A DNA stretch of 64,000 nt from Bacillota bacterium (GTDB lineage: Bacteria > Bacillota > Clostridia > Acetivibrionales > JAEZXR01), in NCBI GenBank assembly GCA_023419605.1, contig JAEZXR010000015.1:1-64000 (forward strand), written 5' to 3'. The notes under the pieces are model-generated. The model saw nothing but the letters and a program-made list of their open reading frames with translations, was not told the origin of the DNA and did not search any database. Position numbers and translations under genes: made by a program. Shown here in pieces: positions 25,146 through 32,892 of the stretch. Numbering within the stretch: the first letter of the stretch is position 1; the number at the start of each line of letters is the position of its first letter.

Positions 25146-25380
25146 CTTTATACTTTCTTAAGAAACTTTTAAGATTTACCTGGGTTTTTTCTTAATAAGT
25201 CTCCTGTATCCTAAAGGAAAGTGAAAACATTACTTCTTCTTTGTGGGCCCGTCATTTCTCAATGGCTGCCGAACTTTATGTGTAAAGTTCGCCATCCGGG
25301 AAGGGTGCATCAAAATGATAGGTGAAGTTGTATTTTCAGCGACCTTAAAGATCGCGTGAGGAACGGGAGGAGAGTTTACG
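25146..25380 (+). promoter_or_regulatory. regulatory region and structured leader of the PAP2 operon
   Basis: TTAAGA occurs at 25158-25163 and 25169-25174 (11-base spacing), with TTAATA at 25192-25197. This is a pattern suited to an OmpR-type regulator. The leader then folds a 9-bp hairpin (CGAACTTTA at 25270-25278, TAAAGTTCG at 25283-25291) closed by ATGGC/GCCAT, and a smaller one (GCGA at 25339-25342, TCGC at 25352-25355). It matches no riboswitch I know. Confidence 0.4.
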
Positions 25381-26049
25381 ATGAATAAAATTAGGAATAA
25401 TATTATAGCATTATTATGGATATTTACCATACCTTTATCCAATGTAATATACCAATTATTAAACAACAATGGCAGAGGAGCCAATAGTCTGGTGACTGAC
25501 TTCGACCGGTCTACTCCATTTGTCGCAGCATTTGCCGTACCCTACCTTTTATGGTTTTTATTTATTGGGGTGACTTTGGCATACCTCTGCTTTAAAGATA
25601 GAAGTACGTATTATAAGACACTGATGGCTGTAAATATCAGTCTGATTGCCTGTTATGTCATCTATTACTTCTATCAGACAACTGTGCCCAGGCCGCAATT
25701 GGTGGCAAATGACATTTTTACAAAGCTTGTCGGATTTATATATTCCTCCGACCAGCCTTTTAACTGTTTTCCCAGCATACACTGCCTTACCAGTTACATT
25801 ATGATGAAAGCAATTTATAGTAGTTCCGTAAGAAATGCAATAAGTACCTTGGTTGTATATGGCTCCGCGATATTGATCATTTTATCCACGCTATTTATTA
25901 AACAGCATGTTGTACTGGATGCAATTTCTGCTATACTTCTAGGTGGAGCTGTATTTGATCTTGTTAGCAAATTCTACGGGGAGAGGATGCCGAAATGGGT
26001 AAAGAAACAATTCTCATTGTTGACGATGAGAAAGAAATTGGAAACTTAA
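25381..26049 (+). CDS. PAP2 superfamily membrane phosphatase
   Basis: A 222-residue integral membrane protein with about six hydrophobic segments. The phosphatase motifs are partly visible: a KxxxxxxRP-like TTVPRP segment near 100, CFPSIH near 124-129 and KQHVVLDAI near 165-173, giving the two catalytic histidines. Substrates of this family are lipid phosphates such as undecaprenyl pyrophosphate or phosphatidate. AGGAGAG stands before the ATG. Its end overlaps the response regulator gene by 55 bases, an unusually long overlap. The shared operon suggests a phosphatase that responds to, or supplies, a cell-envelope signal. Confidence 0.85.
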   Translation: MNKIRNNIIALLWIFTIPLSNVIYQLLNNNGRGANSLVTDFDRSTPFVAAFAVPYLLWFLFIGVTLAYLCFKDRSTYYKTLMAVNISLIACYVIYYFYQTTVPRPQLVANDIFTKLVGFIYSSDQPFNCFPSIHCLTSYIMMKAIYSSSVRNAISTLVVYGSAILIILSTLFIKQHVVLDAISAILLGGAVFDLVSKFYGERMPKWVKKQFSLLTMRKKLET

Positions 26050-26690
26050 TCGAAATCTACTTGAAAAATGACGGTTATCGTGTGATGAAGGCCTTCAATG
26101 GGATAGAAGCCTTGAGAGTCCTGGAAGGTGAACACGTCGACCTTATTATACTTGATATCATGATGCCCCAAATGGATGGAATTCAAGCGTGCATGAAGAT
26201 ACGGGAAGAGAAAAACATGCCCATTATCATGCTTTCTGCCAAAAGTCAGGATATGGATAAGATCCTCGGATTGACTTCCGGGGCGGATGACTATATGACA
26301 AAGCCCTTTAACCCTCTGGAACTGGTGGCAAGGGTCAAATCGCAGCTGAGAAGGTATACGAGATTGAACACTCCTAGAGTCGAGAAAGCGGATGAAATTG
26401 AGCTGGATGGGCTGTTGATCAACACGGCGACCCATGAAGTCAAAATCGATGGCAAAGAAGTGAGATTAACTCCGAGGGAGTTCGATATCCTGGAGCTATT
26501 GGCCCGTAACAAGGGAATCGTTTTCAGTGTGGAAAAAATTTATGAAAGGATATGGAAGGAGGATTTTCTGGAATCGGAGAATACGGTAATGGTCCATATT
26601 CGAAAAATCCGGGAGAAGATTGAAGAAAATCCAAGAAAGCCACAGTATATAAAAACCGTATGGGGGGTGGGGTATAAAATTGAAAGTTAG
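25995..26690 (+). CDS. OmpR family response regulator
   Basis: A 231-residue two-domain regulator. Receiver domain 1-120 has the acidic pair DD near 9-10, the phospho-acceptor D in LIILDIMMPQMDG near 53, and K in TKPF near 103. The C-terminal winged helix (about 135-230) has the RLTPREFDILELLA and VWGVGYK signatures. The ATG at 25995 lies inside the PAP2 gene, with GGGGAGAGG 7 bases before it. The adjacent histidine kinase is its partner. The TTAAGA repeats before the operon may be its site, making the operon self-regulated. That is inference. Confidence 0.93.
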   Translation: MGKETILIVDDEKEIGNLIEIYLKNDGYRVMKAFNGIEALRVLEGEHVDLIILDIMMPQMDGIQACMKIREEKNMPIIMLSAKSQDMDKILGLTSGADDYMTKPFNPLELVARVKSQLRRYTRLNTPRVEKADEIELDGLLINTATHEVKIDGKEVRLTPREFDILELLARNKGIVFSVEKIYERIWKEDFLESENTVMVHIRKIREKIEENPRKPQYIKTVWGVGYKIES

Positions 26691-28176
26691 AATACCGTTC
26701 GCCGGTTTGTTTACGAAGCCGTTTCGTTTCTTCACGAGCGTCAGGAAAACTGTGTCCAGTCAAGTAAGGCAGAGCCTTCGGCTGCAGCTTATTTTGACTT
26801 TTGGAGTCTGCCTTGTGCTATCCATATTTGTTGCAGGCATTACAAATGATGCCTTAAGAGGTGCGTCCCGCGATGCAAGCATTGACTATGCAAGTAGTCT
26901 CCATGATATTGATAATGAGACTCGAAATATCGCAGATCGGGTTAATGAAAATCCTGATATTTTACAAAGGGAGGCAAATCTTCTGAGTTTGCTGGATGGG
27001 TCAACGGTGCGCAATAATATGCGAGTGCTTCTTGTGGACGTGACAGGAAAGGTTCTATACAAATCAAGAAATTCCCATGAAGACCAAATTGATCTATACA
27101 ACATCATCCGTAATGCAATGGATATAAGGAATGAACGATATGCAAAAAGTAAAGGAGGAGAGTTTTTCAGCTTTTATCCGGTAAATTTAAATGGAGTCAA
27201 TGGTTATGTAGTTTCCCTTGCAGTGCCGGAGCCCAGGATTGTATACAGAATTAATGGAAATAGCACTGCCCTTGGATTTCTTGCAGGACTGGCATTCTTT
27301 ATGTTTCTCTTTTACTTCCTTACCAAACGGAAAATGAGGTATATAGAAGAATTGGCACAGGGGCTTCTGGAAATATCGAAAGGGGATTTAAACTTCCGGG
27401 TAGTAAAGAGAAGTGCCGACGAACTGGGATCACTCTCCGACAATATCAATTTTATGGCAGAAGAACTGAAAAACAAGATCGAGAGGGAACGTCAGGCGGA
27501 GAAGACAAAGAACGAATTGATCACGAACATATCCCACGATCTGAGAACCCCTTTGACTTCCATCATGGGATACCTAAAGCTGATCAATGATAAGCGGTAT
27601 GCTGATGAAAAGGAACTGGAGGAATATGCAGGAATTGCCTATGGCAAGGCAGAAAAACTCAAGGTTTTAATCGAGGATCTCTTTGAGTACACCAAACTGT
27701 CTAATGAAGGAGTCCGGTTGAATACCAGCAGTGTCAATATTAATGAGCTTCTGGAGCAGCTTATGGAGGAAATGGTTCCGCTTTTTGAGGAAAACAACTT
27801 AACTCTTGTTCACAGAATTCCCCGGGAAAAAGTCGAGGTCTTTGTTGATGCGGAGAAGATGGTGAGAGTGTTTGAAAACCTTCTGATGAATGCAATAAAG
27901 TATAGTAACAAACCGGGGGAAATAAGGGTTGAAATGGTGGAGAAGGAGCAGAATGTAATTGTAATCGTACAGAACCAGGGAGAGTCGATCCCGAAACAGG
28001 ATTTGCCCAAGCTTTTTCAACGTTTCTACAGGCAGGAGAAATCACGGACGTCCGCTTCCGGCGGTTCCGGTCTGGGGCTTGCCATTACACAGAGTATTGT
28101 AGAGCTTCATGGCGGAAAAATATGGGCGGAGTGTGAAGGGAGTACCATTCGGTTTTGTGTCAGCCTGGTTAAATAA
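26680..28176 (+). CDS. sensor histidine kinase
   Basis: A 498-residue membrane sensor. Transmembrane segments are near residues 34-54 and 191-212, with an extracellular region of about 135 residues between them. A HAMP domain follows, then HisKA with the phospho-accepting histidine in NISHDLRTPLTS (near 285), and a HATPase domain with N, G1 (a divergent NQGESIP) and GLGLAI boxes. It begins at TTG 26680, overlapping the regulator's stop, with GGGGGGTGGGG before it. The extracellular domain is not a recognised fold. The stimulus is unknown but probably envelope-related, given the PAP2 partner. Confidence 0.92.
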   Translation: MKVRIPFAGLFTKPFRFFTSVRKTVSSQVRQSLRLQLILTFGVCLVLSIFVAGITNDALRGASRDASIDYASSLHDIDNETRNIADRVNENPDILQREANLLSLLDGSTVRNNMRVLLVDVTGKVLYKSRNSHEDQIDLYNIIRNAMDIRNERYAKSKGGEFFSFYPVNLNGVNGYVVSLAVPEPRIVYRINGNSTALGFLAGLAFFMFLFYFLTKRKMRYIEELAQGLLEISKGDLNFRVVKRSADELGSLSDNINFMAEELKNKIERERQAEKTKNELITNISHDLRTPLTSIMGYLKLINDKRYADEKELEEYAGIAYGKAEKLKVLIEDLFEYTKLSNEGVRLNTSSVNINELLEQLMEEMVPLFEENNLTLVHRIPREKVEVFVDAEKMVRVFENLLMNAIKYSNKPGEIRVEMVEKEQNVIVIVQNQGESIPKQDLPKLFQRFYRQEKSRTSASGGSGLGLAITQSIVELHGGKIWAECEGSTIRFCVSLVK

Positions 28177-28179
28177 CAG

Positions 28180-28215
28180 ATGCCTGGCAAGGATCATTCT
28201 TGCCAGGCATTTATT
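28180..28215. terminator. terminator between convergent genes
   Basis: ATGCCTGGCAAG (28180-28191) pairs perfectly with CTTGCCAGGCAT (28199-28210). It serves the forward kinase transcript, and the minus-strand gene ends at 28214, just before it. Confidence 0.85.
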
Positions 28216-28990
28216 AGTTAATAAAAGTAAAAAACTTTAGAATTTTCACGAGCCAGTCACTCAACCTGGGATAGGCGTTTTTAATCAGGTTGAGGGTTTC
28301 CTGGGACGATATATTGGAATTCTGCAGAACATATTGTCCATGGGCTCGCTCTCCAATAGCAACAGTCCCTCGGGCATAGCCACCAATGGCGACATTTCCA
28401 ATGGCTGCGCCACCCATGGACATAAAGCCCGCAGCAAGCCCTCCGCAAGCCAGGATACCAATAGCTACTCCACCAAGGGAGAGCAGTCCGAGAGCCGCTC
28501 CACCCAGAGCAAGCAAACCGACAGACAATCCTCCCAGCGAAAGCCCACCCATGGCGATTCCGCCAAGGGAGATAACGCCGATAGATATATCGCCTATAGC
28601 AATAATTCCTTTCGCAACCCGCGGCGTGAAGGAGTGTTTGTGAGACTTTACCATCCTGTGACTCCGGGTATTAATATGAACAAGAGGAAGGCCGAAGAGG
28701 GTGGTTTTGGATTTATATTCATAGTAACCCTTCGAATAATCCCTATACTTATCTCTTTCCTTAACCAGTCTGTCAATGACTTGCTCCTTATCTTCATAGA
28801 TCGAATCCATGAATTCTTTGGCCACTTCCTCGGGTGTCCCCATTTTTTCGATGATAGTATCTATGGTACTGCCTTCATAAGCTTCCGCGATATGGGAATA
28901 CAAGTCTTTCCAAACCCGGTCCTTCATCCTGTCGTCTACCACCATATAATCCAGAACTTGATTGATATATTCCTCGATATTCCTATCCAT
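28214..28990 (-). CDS. HAAS-type signalling domain fused to a glycine-rich decapeptide solenoid
   Basis: A 258-residue protein. Residues 1-90 are helical and look like the HAAS/DUF1700 domain found beside PadR regulators (KDLYSHIAEAYE, MGTPEEVAKEFM). Residues about 128-215 are a striking repeat of ten residues, roughly [ILV]-x-[SA]-[LIM]-G-G-x-[AS]-x-G, in eight to nine tandem copies such as LLALGGAALG and LLSLGGVAIG. The five-residue sub-period with a small residue at every turn is what a tight beta-solenoid of the pentapeptide kind needs. The C-terminal 40 residues are helical. No ordinary transmembrane helices are needed, but the repeat is hydrophobic enough to be membrane-associated. It overlaps padR by 8 bases, so the pair is co-translated. 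Confidence 0.75.
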   Translation of the reverse strand: MDRNIEEYINQVLDYMVVDDRMKDRVWKDLYSHIAEAYEGSTIDTIIEKMGTPEEVAKEFMDSIYEDKEQVIDRLVKERDKYRDYSKGYYEYKSKTTLFGLPLVHINTRSHRMVKSHKHSFTPRVAKGIIAIGDISIGVISLGGIAMGGLSLGGLSVGLLALGGAALGLLSLGGVAIGILACGGLAAGFMSMGGAAIGNVAIGGYARGTVAIGERAHGQYVLQNSNISSQETLNLIKNAYPRLSDWLVKILKFFTFIN

Positions 28991-29336
28991 TTTTCATACC
29001 CTCCATATCCAGAATTGAATATACTGCAGATACTAATGTTGAAAACTCATGGATCATCTTTTCCAATTCATGTAAGCCGTTTAAGGTGATTTTATAATAT
29101 TTTCTGGGGACTCCCCTTTTCTCTGTTTCCTGTTCCCAATAGTTCTCAATAAAACCGCTATCCTCGAGTCGATAGAGGACTGGATACAGAGTTCCCTCCT
29201 TTAGGCTAAACACCCCGTTACTCCCTGTATTCAACTGCTGTATCAGCTGATATCCATACATATTCTGAAGGCTAAGGAGCTTAAGGATAAGAATTTCAAG
29301 AACTCCCTTCTTTAGCTGCTTTCCTACTTCATCCAC
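28983..29336 (-). CDS. PadR family transcriptional regulator
   Basis: A 117-residue winged-helix regulator of the PadR family: a helix-turn-helix over residues 10-80 (LEILILKLLSLQNMYGYQL, then EGTLYPVLYRLE, the family's recognition segment) and a short C-terminal dimerisation helix, so subfamily 2. The GTG start at 29334-29336 has AGGAGG 7 bases upstream. Its partner gene encodes the HAAS-solenoid protein, an arrangement seen for many PadR regulators. It probably represses its own promoter through the palindrome at 29362-29374. Confidence 0.92.
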   Translation of the reverse strand: MDEVGKQLKKGVLEILILKLLSLQNMYGYQLIQQLNTGSNGVFSLKEGTLYPVLYRLEDSGFIENYWEQETEKRGVPRKYYKITLNGLHELEKMIHEFSTLVSAVYSILDMEGMKNG

Positions 29337-29361
29337 GAAAATGCCTCCTATTACAAACTAA

Positions 29362-29374
29362 TTAGTATTACTAA
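29362..29374. promoter_or_regulatory. 13-bp palindrome, probable PadR operator
   Basis: TTAGTA-T-TACTAA sits at the predicted transcription start of padR. A further ACTAATTAGT overlaps its left side (29357-29366). Confidence 0.6.
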
Positions 29375-29378
29375 ATAT

Positions 29379-29407
29379 ATTGTAATATTAAATATATATA
29401 CTGTCAA
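29379..29407 (-). promoter_or_regulatory. promoter of padR
   Basis: On the minus strand: TTGACA (29407-29402), a 17-base spacer and TACAAT (29384-29379). Confidence 0.8.
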
Positions 29408-29426
29408 TTCTTCCTAAAAGAAATTC

Positions 29427-29455
29427 TTGATTTTCCTATGTGCGAGAGGTATAAT
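29427..29455 (+). promoter_or_regulatory. upstream promoter of the dnaJ-like gene
   Basis: TTGATT (29427-29432), a 17-base spacer and TATAAT (29450-29455). Two tandem copies of AAGGTCAGAA (29463-29482) follow just after the expected start. Confidence 0.72.
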
Positions 29456-29509
29456 CGAAACGAAGGTCAGAAAAGGTCAGAATGTCGAGATAAATCCTTT
29501 TGTGATCGG

Positions 29510-29538
29510 TTGAATTTTGCAAACCAGGTGTATACAAT
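29510..29538 (+). promoter_or_regulatory. second promoter of the dnaJ-like gene
   Basis: TTGAAT (29510-29515), a 17-base spacer and TACAAT (29533-29538). An inverted repeat CAAACCAG (29520-29527) / CTGGTTTG (29564-29571) brackets the -10 box. It is not a CIRCE element. Confidence 0.6.
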
Positions 29539-29631
29539 AATAGTAGAAATAAAACAGTGTTAACTGGTTTGACCTGTGATTCACAGGGGAAAGATTAGTA
29601 TGTTTACTCGATACAAGATGGAGGTATGTTT

Positions 29632-30564
29632 GTGCAATACAGGGATTATTACGAAACATTGGGTGTATCTAAAACTGCATCCCAGGATGAAATAAAGAAG
29701 GCCTATCGGAAGCTCGCTAAACAGTACCATCCCGATACAAACCCGGGGAATAAGGCGGCGGAGGAAAAATTTAAAGCAGTAAGCGAAGCTTATGAAGTGC
29801 TGGGAGATTCCGAAAAGAGAAAAAAATATGATACCTTCGGACAAAGCACAAATTTTAGAAACGGATTTGACTTTGATCCTTCGCAGTTTGGTTTCGGGAA
29901 AAATGCAAAGTATGAGTACAGAACCGGAGGGAATGGCGGATTTAGCGATTTCTTCAATATGTTTTTCGGCGGCGGTGGAATCGATATGGACTCGATCTTT
30001 TCACGGGCCGGAAGAGGAGGAGCAGGAAGGAATTCATGGAATGCTCCGCAAAAAGGACAAGACAGGGAAGCTGAAATCTCTGTAACTCCTGAGGAAGGCT
30101 TCCGAGGCATTGAAAAGAGAATTACCGTGCAGGGAGGCGGAGGCGAGAAGACTGTTTCCTTCAAAGTGCCTCCAGGAATCAAGGATGGAGAGAAAATCAA
30201 ACTGGCAGGACAGGGGTCTCCCGGTCTGAATGGAGGAGCGTCAGGAGATTTATACCTTATCGTAAAGATTAAGCCGGGTTCCGGCTTTGAATTGGAAGGA
30301 ATGAATGTCAACACGACTCTGGATGTATATCCCTGGGAAGCTGCTTTGGGAGCTGAAAAAGCGGTGGAGACACTGGAAGGGAAAATTATTGTAAAAGTGC
30401 CTCCCGGTATACAATCCGATAATAAGATACGAGCAGCCGGGAAAGGGTATATTGATCGAACCGGCAGCCGGGGAGACCTATATATCAAAATCAGAATAAT
30501 GAATCCAAAAATCTTGACGCCTGAGCAGAGAGAGCTTTATGAAAAGCTGCAGCAGATAGAATAA
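29632..30564 (+). CDS. DnaJ-like co-chaperone, CbpA type (class II J-protein)
   Basis: A Hsp70 co-chaperone of 310 residues. The J-domain (about 3-68) has the HPD motif in YHPDTNP. A Gly/Phe-rich stretch follows (about 70-150), with FGGGGID and RGGAGR segments. Two beta-barrel substrate domains come next, without the CxxCxGxG zinc repeats of true DnaJ. This is the CbpA/class II layout. GTG at 29632 is preferred over ATG at 29626 because GGAGG ends only one base before that ATG but 7 before the GTG. It stands alone, without grpE or dnaK. Confidence 0.9.
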   Translation: MQYRDYYETLGVSKTASQDEIKKAYRKLAKQYHPDTNPGNKAAEEKFKAVSEAYEVLGDSEKRKKYDTFGQSTNFRNGFDFDPSQFGFGKNAKYEYRTGGNGGFSDFFNMFFGGGGIDMDSIFSRAGRGGAGRNSWNAPQKGQDREAEISVTPEEGFRGIEKRITVQGGGGEKTVSFKVPPGIKDGEKIKLAGQGSPGLNGGASGDLYLIVKIKPGSGFELEGMNVNTTLDVYPWEAALGAEKAVETLEGKIIVKVPPGIQSDNKIRAAGKGYIDRTGSRGDLYIKIRIMNPKILTPEQRELYEKLQQIE

Positions 30565-30626
30565 GGAAGTGGCAATCCGGGGCTGATAAATTACGCTTGT
30601 TTCCGTAGAACTTGATTTACCATACT

Positions 30627-30655
30627 TTCTCAATGAGCACAATTTGTGCTAGAAT
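30627..30655 (+). promoter_or_regulatory. promoter of the HD-GYP gene with a palindrome in its spacer
   Basis: TTCTCA (30627-30632), a 17-base spacer and TAGAAT (30650-30655). A perfect 15-bp palindrome AGCACAA-T-TTGTGCT (30636-30650) fills the spacer, an ideal place for a repressor. Confidence 0.55.
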
Positions 30656-30719
30656 GTTAAGAGACATAAAAAATGTGGTAATTGTAGATTAAGTGTCCTA
30701 CATAGGAGGAAGTGTTTTC

Positions 30720-31859
30720 ATGCTCAGGTTTATAGATAAGCTGTCCGGATTAACGGCAACAGTGAATAACGGGGTCGAACTTGATGGAATTTTGGATTAC
30801 GTCTATGAATCCTTTAAGGATTATATCCCTTATGAAAGAATTGGTATAGCGCTCCTGGACGGTCACGGATGCATCTATGCGGAAGTAGCACGATCGGATA
30901 ATGAACCGCGGTTGAAACAAGGGTATCATGTGGATTTGAATGAAACGTCCCTGCTATCGGTAGTAGAGAAGCGGGAACCGAGGATTGTAAATGACTACCT
31001 GGAACATTTGCTGGCATATCCGACATCCGAGACCACAAAAATGATGCTGGACGAGGGGCTGCGATCCAGTGTCGCTTTTCCTATTGTAATAAACGGGACA
31101 AGCGTTGGAGTTATTTTTTTCTCCAGTAAGGATCCTTATAAATATAATGAGGGTTGCATACCCTATATTCGTATGGTTACTCAAAATATAGGTATGGCCA
31201 TTGAAAAAAACCTACTGGTGGATGATTTGATACTGACCTCTATCATCGGTTTTGCGAAGCTTGTAGAGGCAAAGGACAATGACACGGGGCAGCACATTGA
31301 AAGAATACAGAACTATTCAAAAATCATTGCTGAAAACCTGGCCAGATCCGATAAATATAGTAAGATTATCAACAGCAGATTTATAAAGGATATTTATAAT
31401 TTTAGCCCGATTCATGATATCGGCAAGGTAGGAATCCCCGATTCCATTTTGCTGAAGCCGGGCAAGCTGACGGAATCGGAATTCGAAATCATGAAAACCC
31501 ATACGACCCTGGGGGCCGATATTTTGATGAAGGCCAGCAACGACCTCTTGCGAAAGGGGAGGCATCTGTTTGATATGGGGATTCAAATTATCCTCAGCCA
31601 TCATGAGAAATACGATGGAAGGGGCTATCCTTATGGGCTGGAAGGTGAGGATATACCGCTGGCAGCTCGGATTGTTACGGTTGCGGACGTACTGGATGCG
31701 CTTATGTCCAAAAGAGTTTATAAAGAAGCCTTTCCCGCGGACGAGGCTCTGGGCATTATTAAAATGGAGAGTGGAAAAAGCTTTGATCCTGATGTAGTGG
31801 ATGCTTTATTTGCCGGGATGGACGACATCATGCAAATCTATGATAAGTTGAGGAAATAA
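30720..31859 (+). CDS. GAF-HD-GYP cyclic di-GMP phosphodiesterase
   Basis: Predicted to hydrolyse c-di-GMP. The 379-residue protein has a GAF sensory domain at about 20-165 and an HD-GYP domain at 180-370. The latter shows HIERIQNYSKI, the metal-binding SPIHDIGKVGIPD and the signature HHEKYDGRGYP with the later VADVLDALMSKR. ATG at 30720 is used because AGGAGG lies 10 bases before it; the longer frame adds 9 residues. The GAF ligand is unknown. It is cytoplasmic, with no transmembrane segment. The operator-like palindrome in its promoter suggests tight control. Confidence 0.9.
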   Translation: MLRFIDKLSGLTATVNNGVELDGILDYVYESFKDYIPYERIGIALLDGHGCIYAEVARSDNEPRLKQGYHVDLNETSLLSVVEKREPRIVNDYLEHLLAYPTSETTKMMLDEGLRSSVAFPIVINGTSVGVIFFSSKDPYKYNEGCIPYIRMVTQNIGMAIEKNLLVDDLILTSIIGFAKLVEAKDNDTGQHIERIQNYSKIIAENLARSDKYSKIINSRFIKDIYNFSPIHDIGKVGIPDSILLKPGKLTESEFEIMKTHTTLGADILMKASNDLLRKGRHLFDMGIQIILSHHEKYDGRGYPYGLEGEDIPLAARIVTVADVLDALMSKRVYKEAFPADEALGIIKMESGKSFDPDVVDALFAGMDDIMQIYDKLRK

Positions 31860-31916
31860 TAAACTGCAAATCAATAAATATAACATAAATAGTAAATAAT
31901 ATCATTGGGTGATTAA

Positions 31917-32420
31917 ATGATATATATTTATAATTGTTATGGAGGGACTCATTCATCGTCACTGGCTTCCGCCATCCATCTTAAAAAACTTCCGCAGGAC
32001 AGAGTGCCTACGAAAGAGGAGATACTGGGAGTTGATTATTTTAATCGGCTGACGTATAAGGATATGGGAAGGCTTATATTCAGAGGAACGGATGATGAAG
32101 GGAACAATGTATATTCTGTTGGCCGGGGAACATCAAAGGTAATAATCCCCTGCCTGCAAAATTTTATTACTATACTATGCAAGGAATATGAATTTAAGGA
32201 AAAAGTGGTTTTTTCCAATATGTCTCCCACAGTACCGCCTGCCATGACATGCGGAGGCTTTTTCTCGAGAGGGTTGGGGATCGATTTTATTGGGGTTCCC
32301 TTACTGGTCGTGGGGGCGAAGCAGGCATACTGGAAAATCGCAGACATTGTTAAAAATACCCGGCAAGTAGCGAAGGATTCACAAGAGGATGTAGTGGTGC
32401 TCGAAAATAAGGGTAAATAA
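31917..32420 (+). CDS. DUF3189 family protein
   Basis: A 167-residue protein starting MIYIYNCYGGTHSSSLAS, the opening of the DUF3189 family of Firmicutes. The N-terminal GGTHSSSLASAIH could be a phosphate-binding loop, but no complete P-loop is present. The remainder alternates strand and helix, with a CGGFFSRGLGIDFIG segment near 110. Function is unknown. It is preceded by a weak AT-rich leader and no clear ribosome binding site, which is unusual among its neighbours. No terminator is seen after it. Confidence 0.72.
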   Translation: MIYIYNCYGGTHSSSLASAIHLKKLPQDRVPTKEEILGVDYFNRLTYKDMGRLIFRGTDDEGNNVYSVGRGTSKVIIPCLQNFITILCKEYEFKEKVVFSNMSPTVPPAMTCGGFFSRGLGIDFIGVPLLVVGAKQAYWKIADIVKNTRQVAKDSQEDVVVLENKGK

Positions 32421-32549
32421 AGACAAGATTAGCATGGGAATCATATAAACAAGGAAGTGAAATGTGAAACACACTTTTGCGGTCACAGAAAATAGTAGAA
32501 TAAGTCATGTGACTGCACCCAGTATAAAAATGATAGCGGGGTATGCAGG

Positions 32550-32825
32550 ATGCAGGATAATTTTATGTTCATAGTATACATATTGTTGTTCATCAACCTG
32601 GCGGGCTTTATTATCGTGGGGGTTGACAAATTCAAGGCCGGACGGAAACTGTGGAGGATACCGGAACGGGTTTTCTTTTGGTTTGCGATTGTTGGTGCAT
32701 GTCCCGGGATTTATGCAGGATTTTTACTCTTTCACCATAAAACCCGCCGTTGGTACTTCATGTACGGTGTACCCTTTATCTTTGCTGTGCAATTGGCATT
32801 GGTATACTATATAGGCATGCAATAA
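32550..32825 (+). CDS. DUF1294 small membrane protein
   Basis: A 91-residue membrane protein with three hydrophobic segments (about 5-24, 40-58, 68-88) separated by the conserved basic turns GVDKFKAGRKLWRIPE and HHKTRRWYF of DUF1294. The function is unknown. ATG at 32550 has GCGGGG 8 bases before it. A perfect terminator follows directly. Confidence 0.85.
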   Translation: MQDNFMFIVYILLFINLAGFIIVGVDKFKAGRKLWRIPERVFFWFAIVGACPGIYAGFLLFHHKTRRWYFMYGVPFIFAVQLALVYYIGMQ

Positions 32826-32861
32826 AAGAAAACCCTCTCAAAGCTTGAGAGGGTTTTCTTT
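32825..32861. terminator. bidirectional terminator between DUF1294 and threonine aldolase
   Basis: A perfect 17-bp stem (32825-32841 with 32845-32861) contains AACCCTCTCAA/TTGAGAGGGTT and a 3-base loop. The A-rich and T-rich arms serve both strands. Confidence 0.92.
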
Positions 32862-32892
32862 GGAATTGGCGGAATATAACTTCTGCTGCACC

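Noticed and set aside
28334..29089. 251-codon forward open frame
   Set aside because: It is antisense to the HAAS-solenoid gene and its Ser/Gln-rich sequence is the mirror of the glycine-rich repeat. The minus strand has ribosome binding sites, operon structure and family matches.
29427..29631. CIRCE heat-shock operator before the J-protein gene
   Set aside because: No TTAGCACTC/GAGTGCTAA pair is present.
32464..32577. Possible small GTG-started reading frame before DUF1294
   Set aside because: About 36 codons, no family match, overlaps the DUF1294 start in another frame, and composition is like non-coding DNA.
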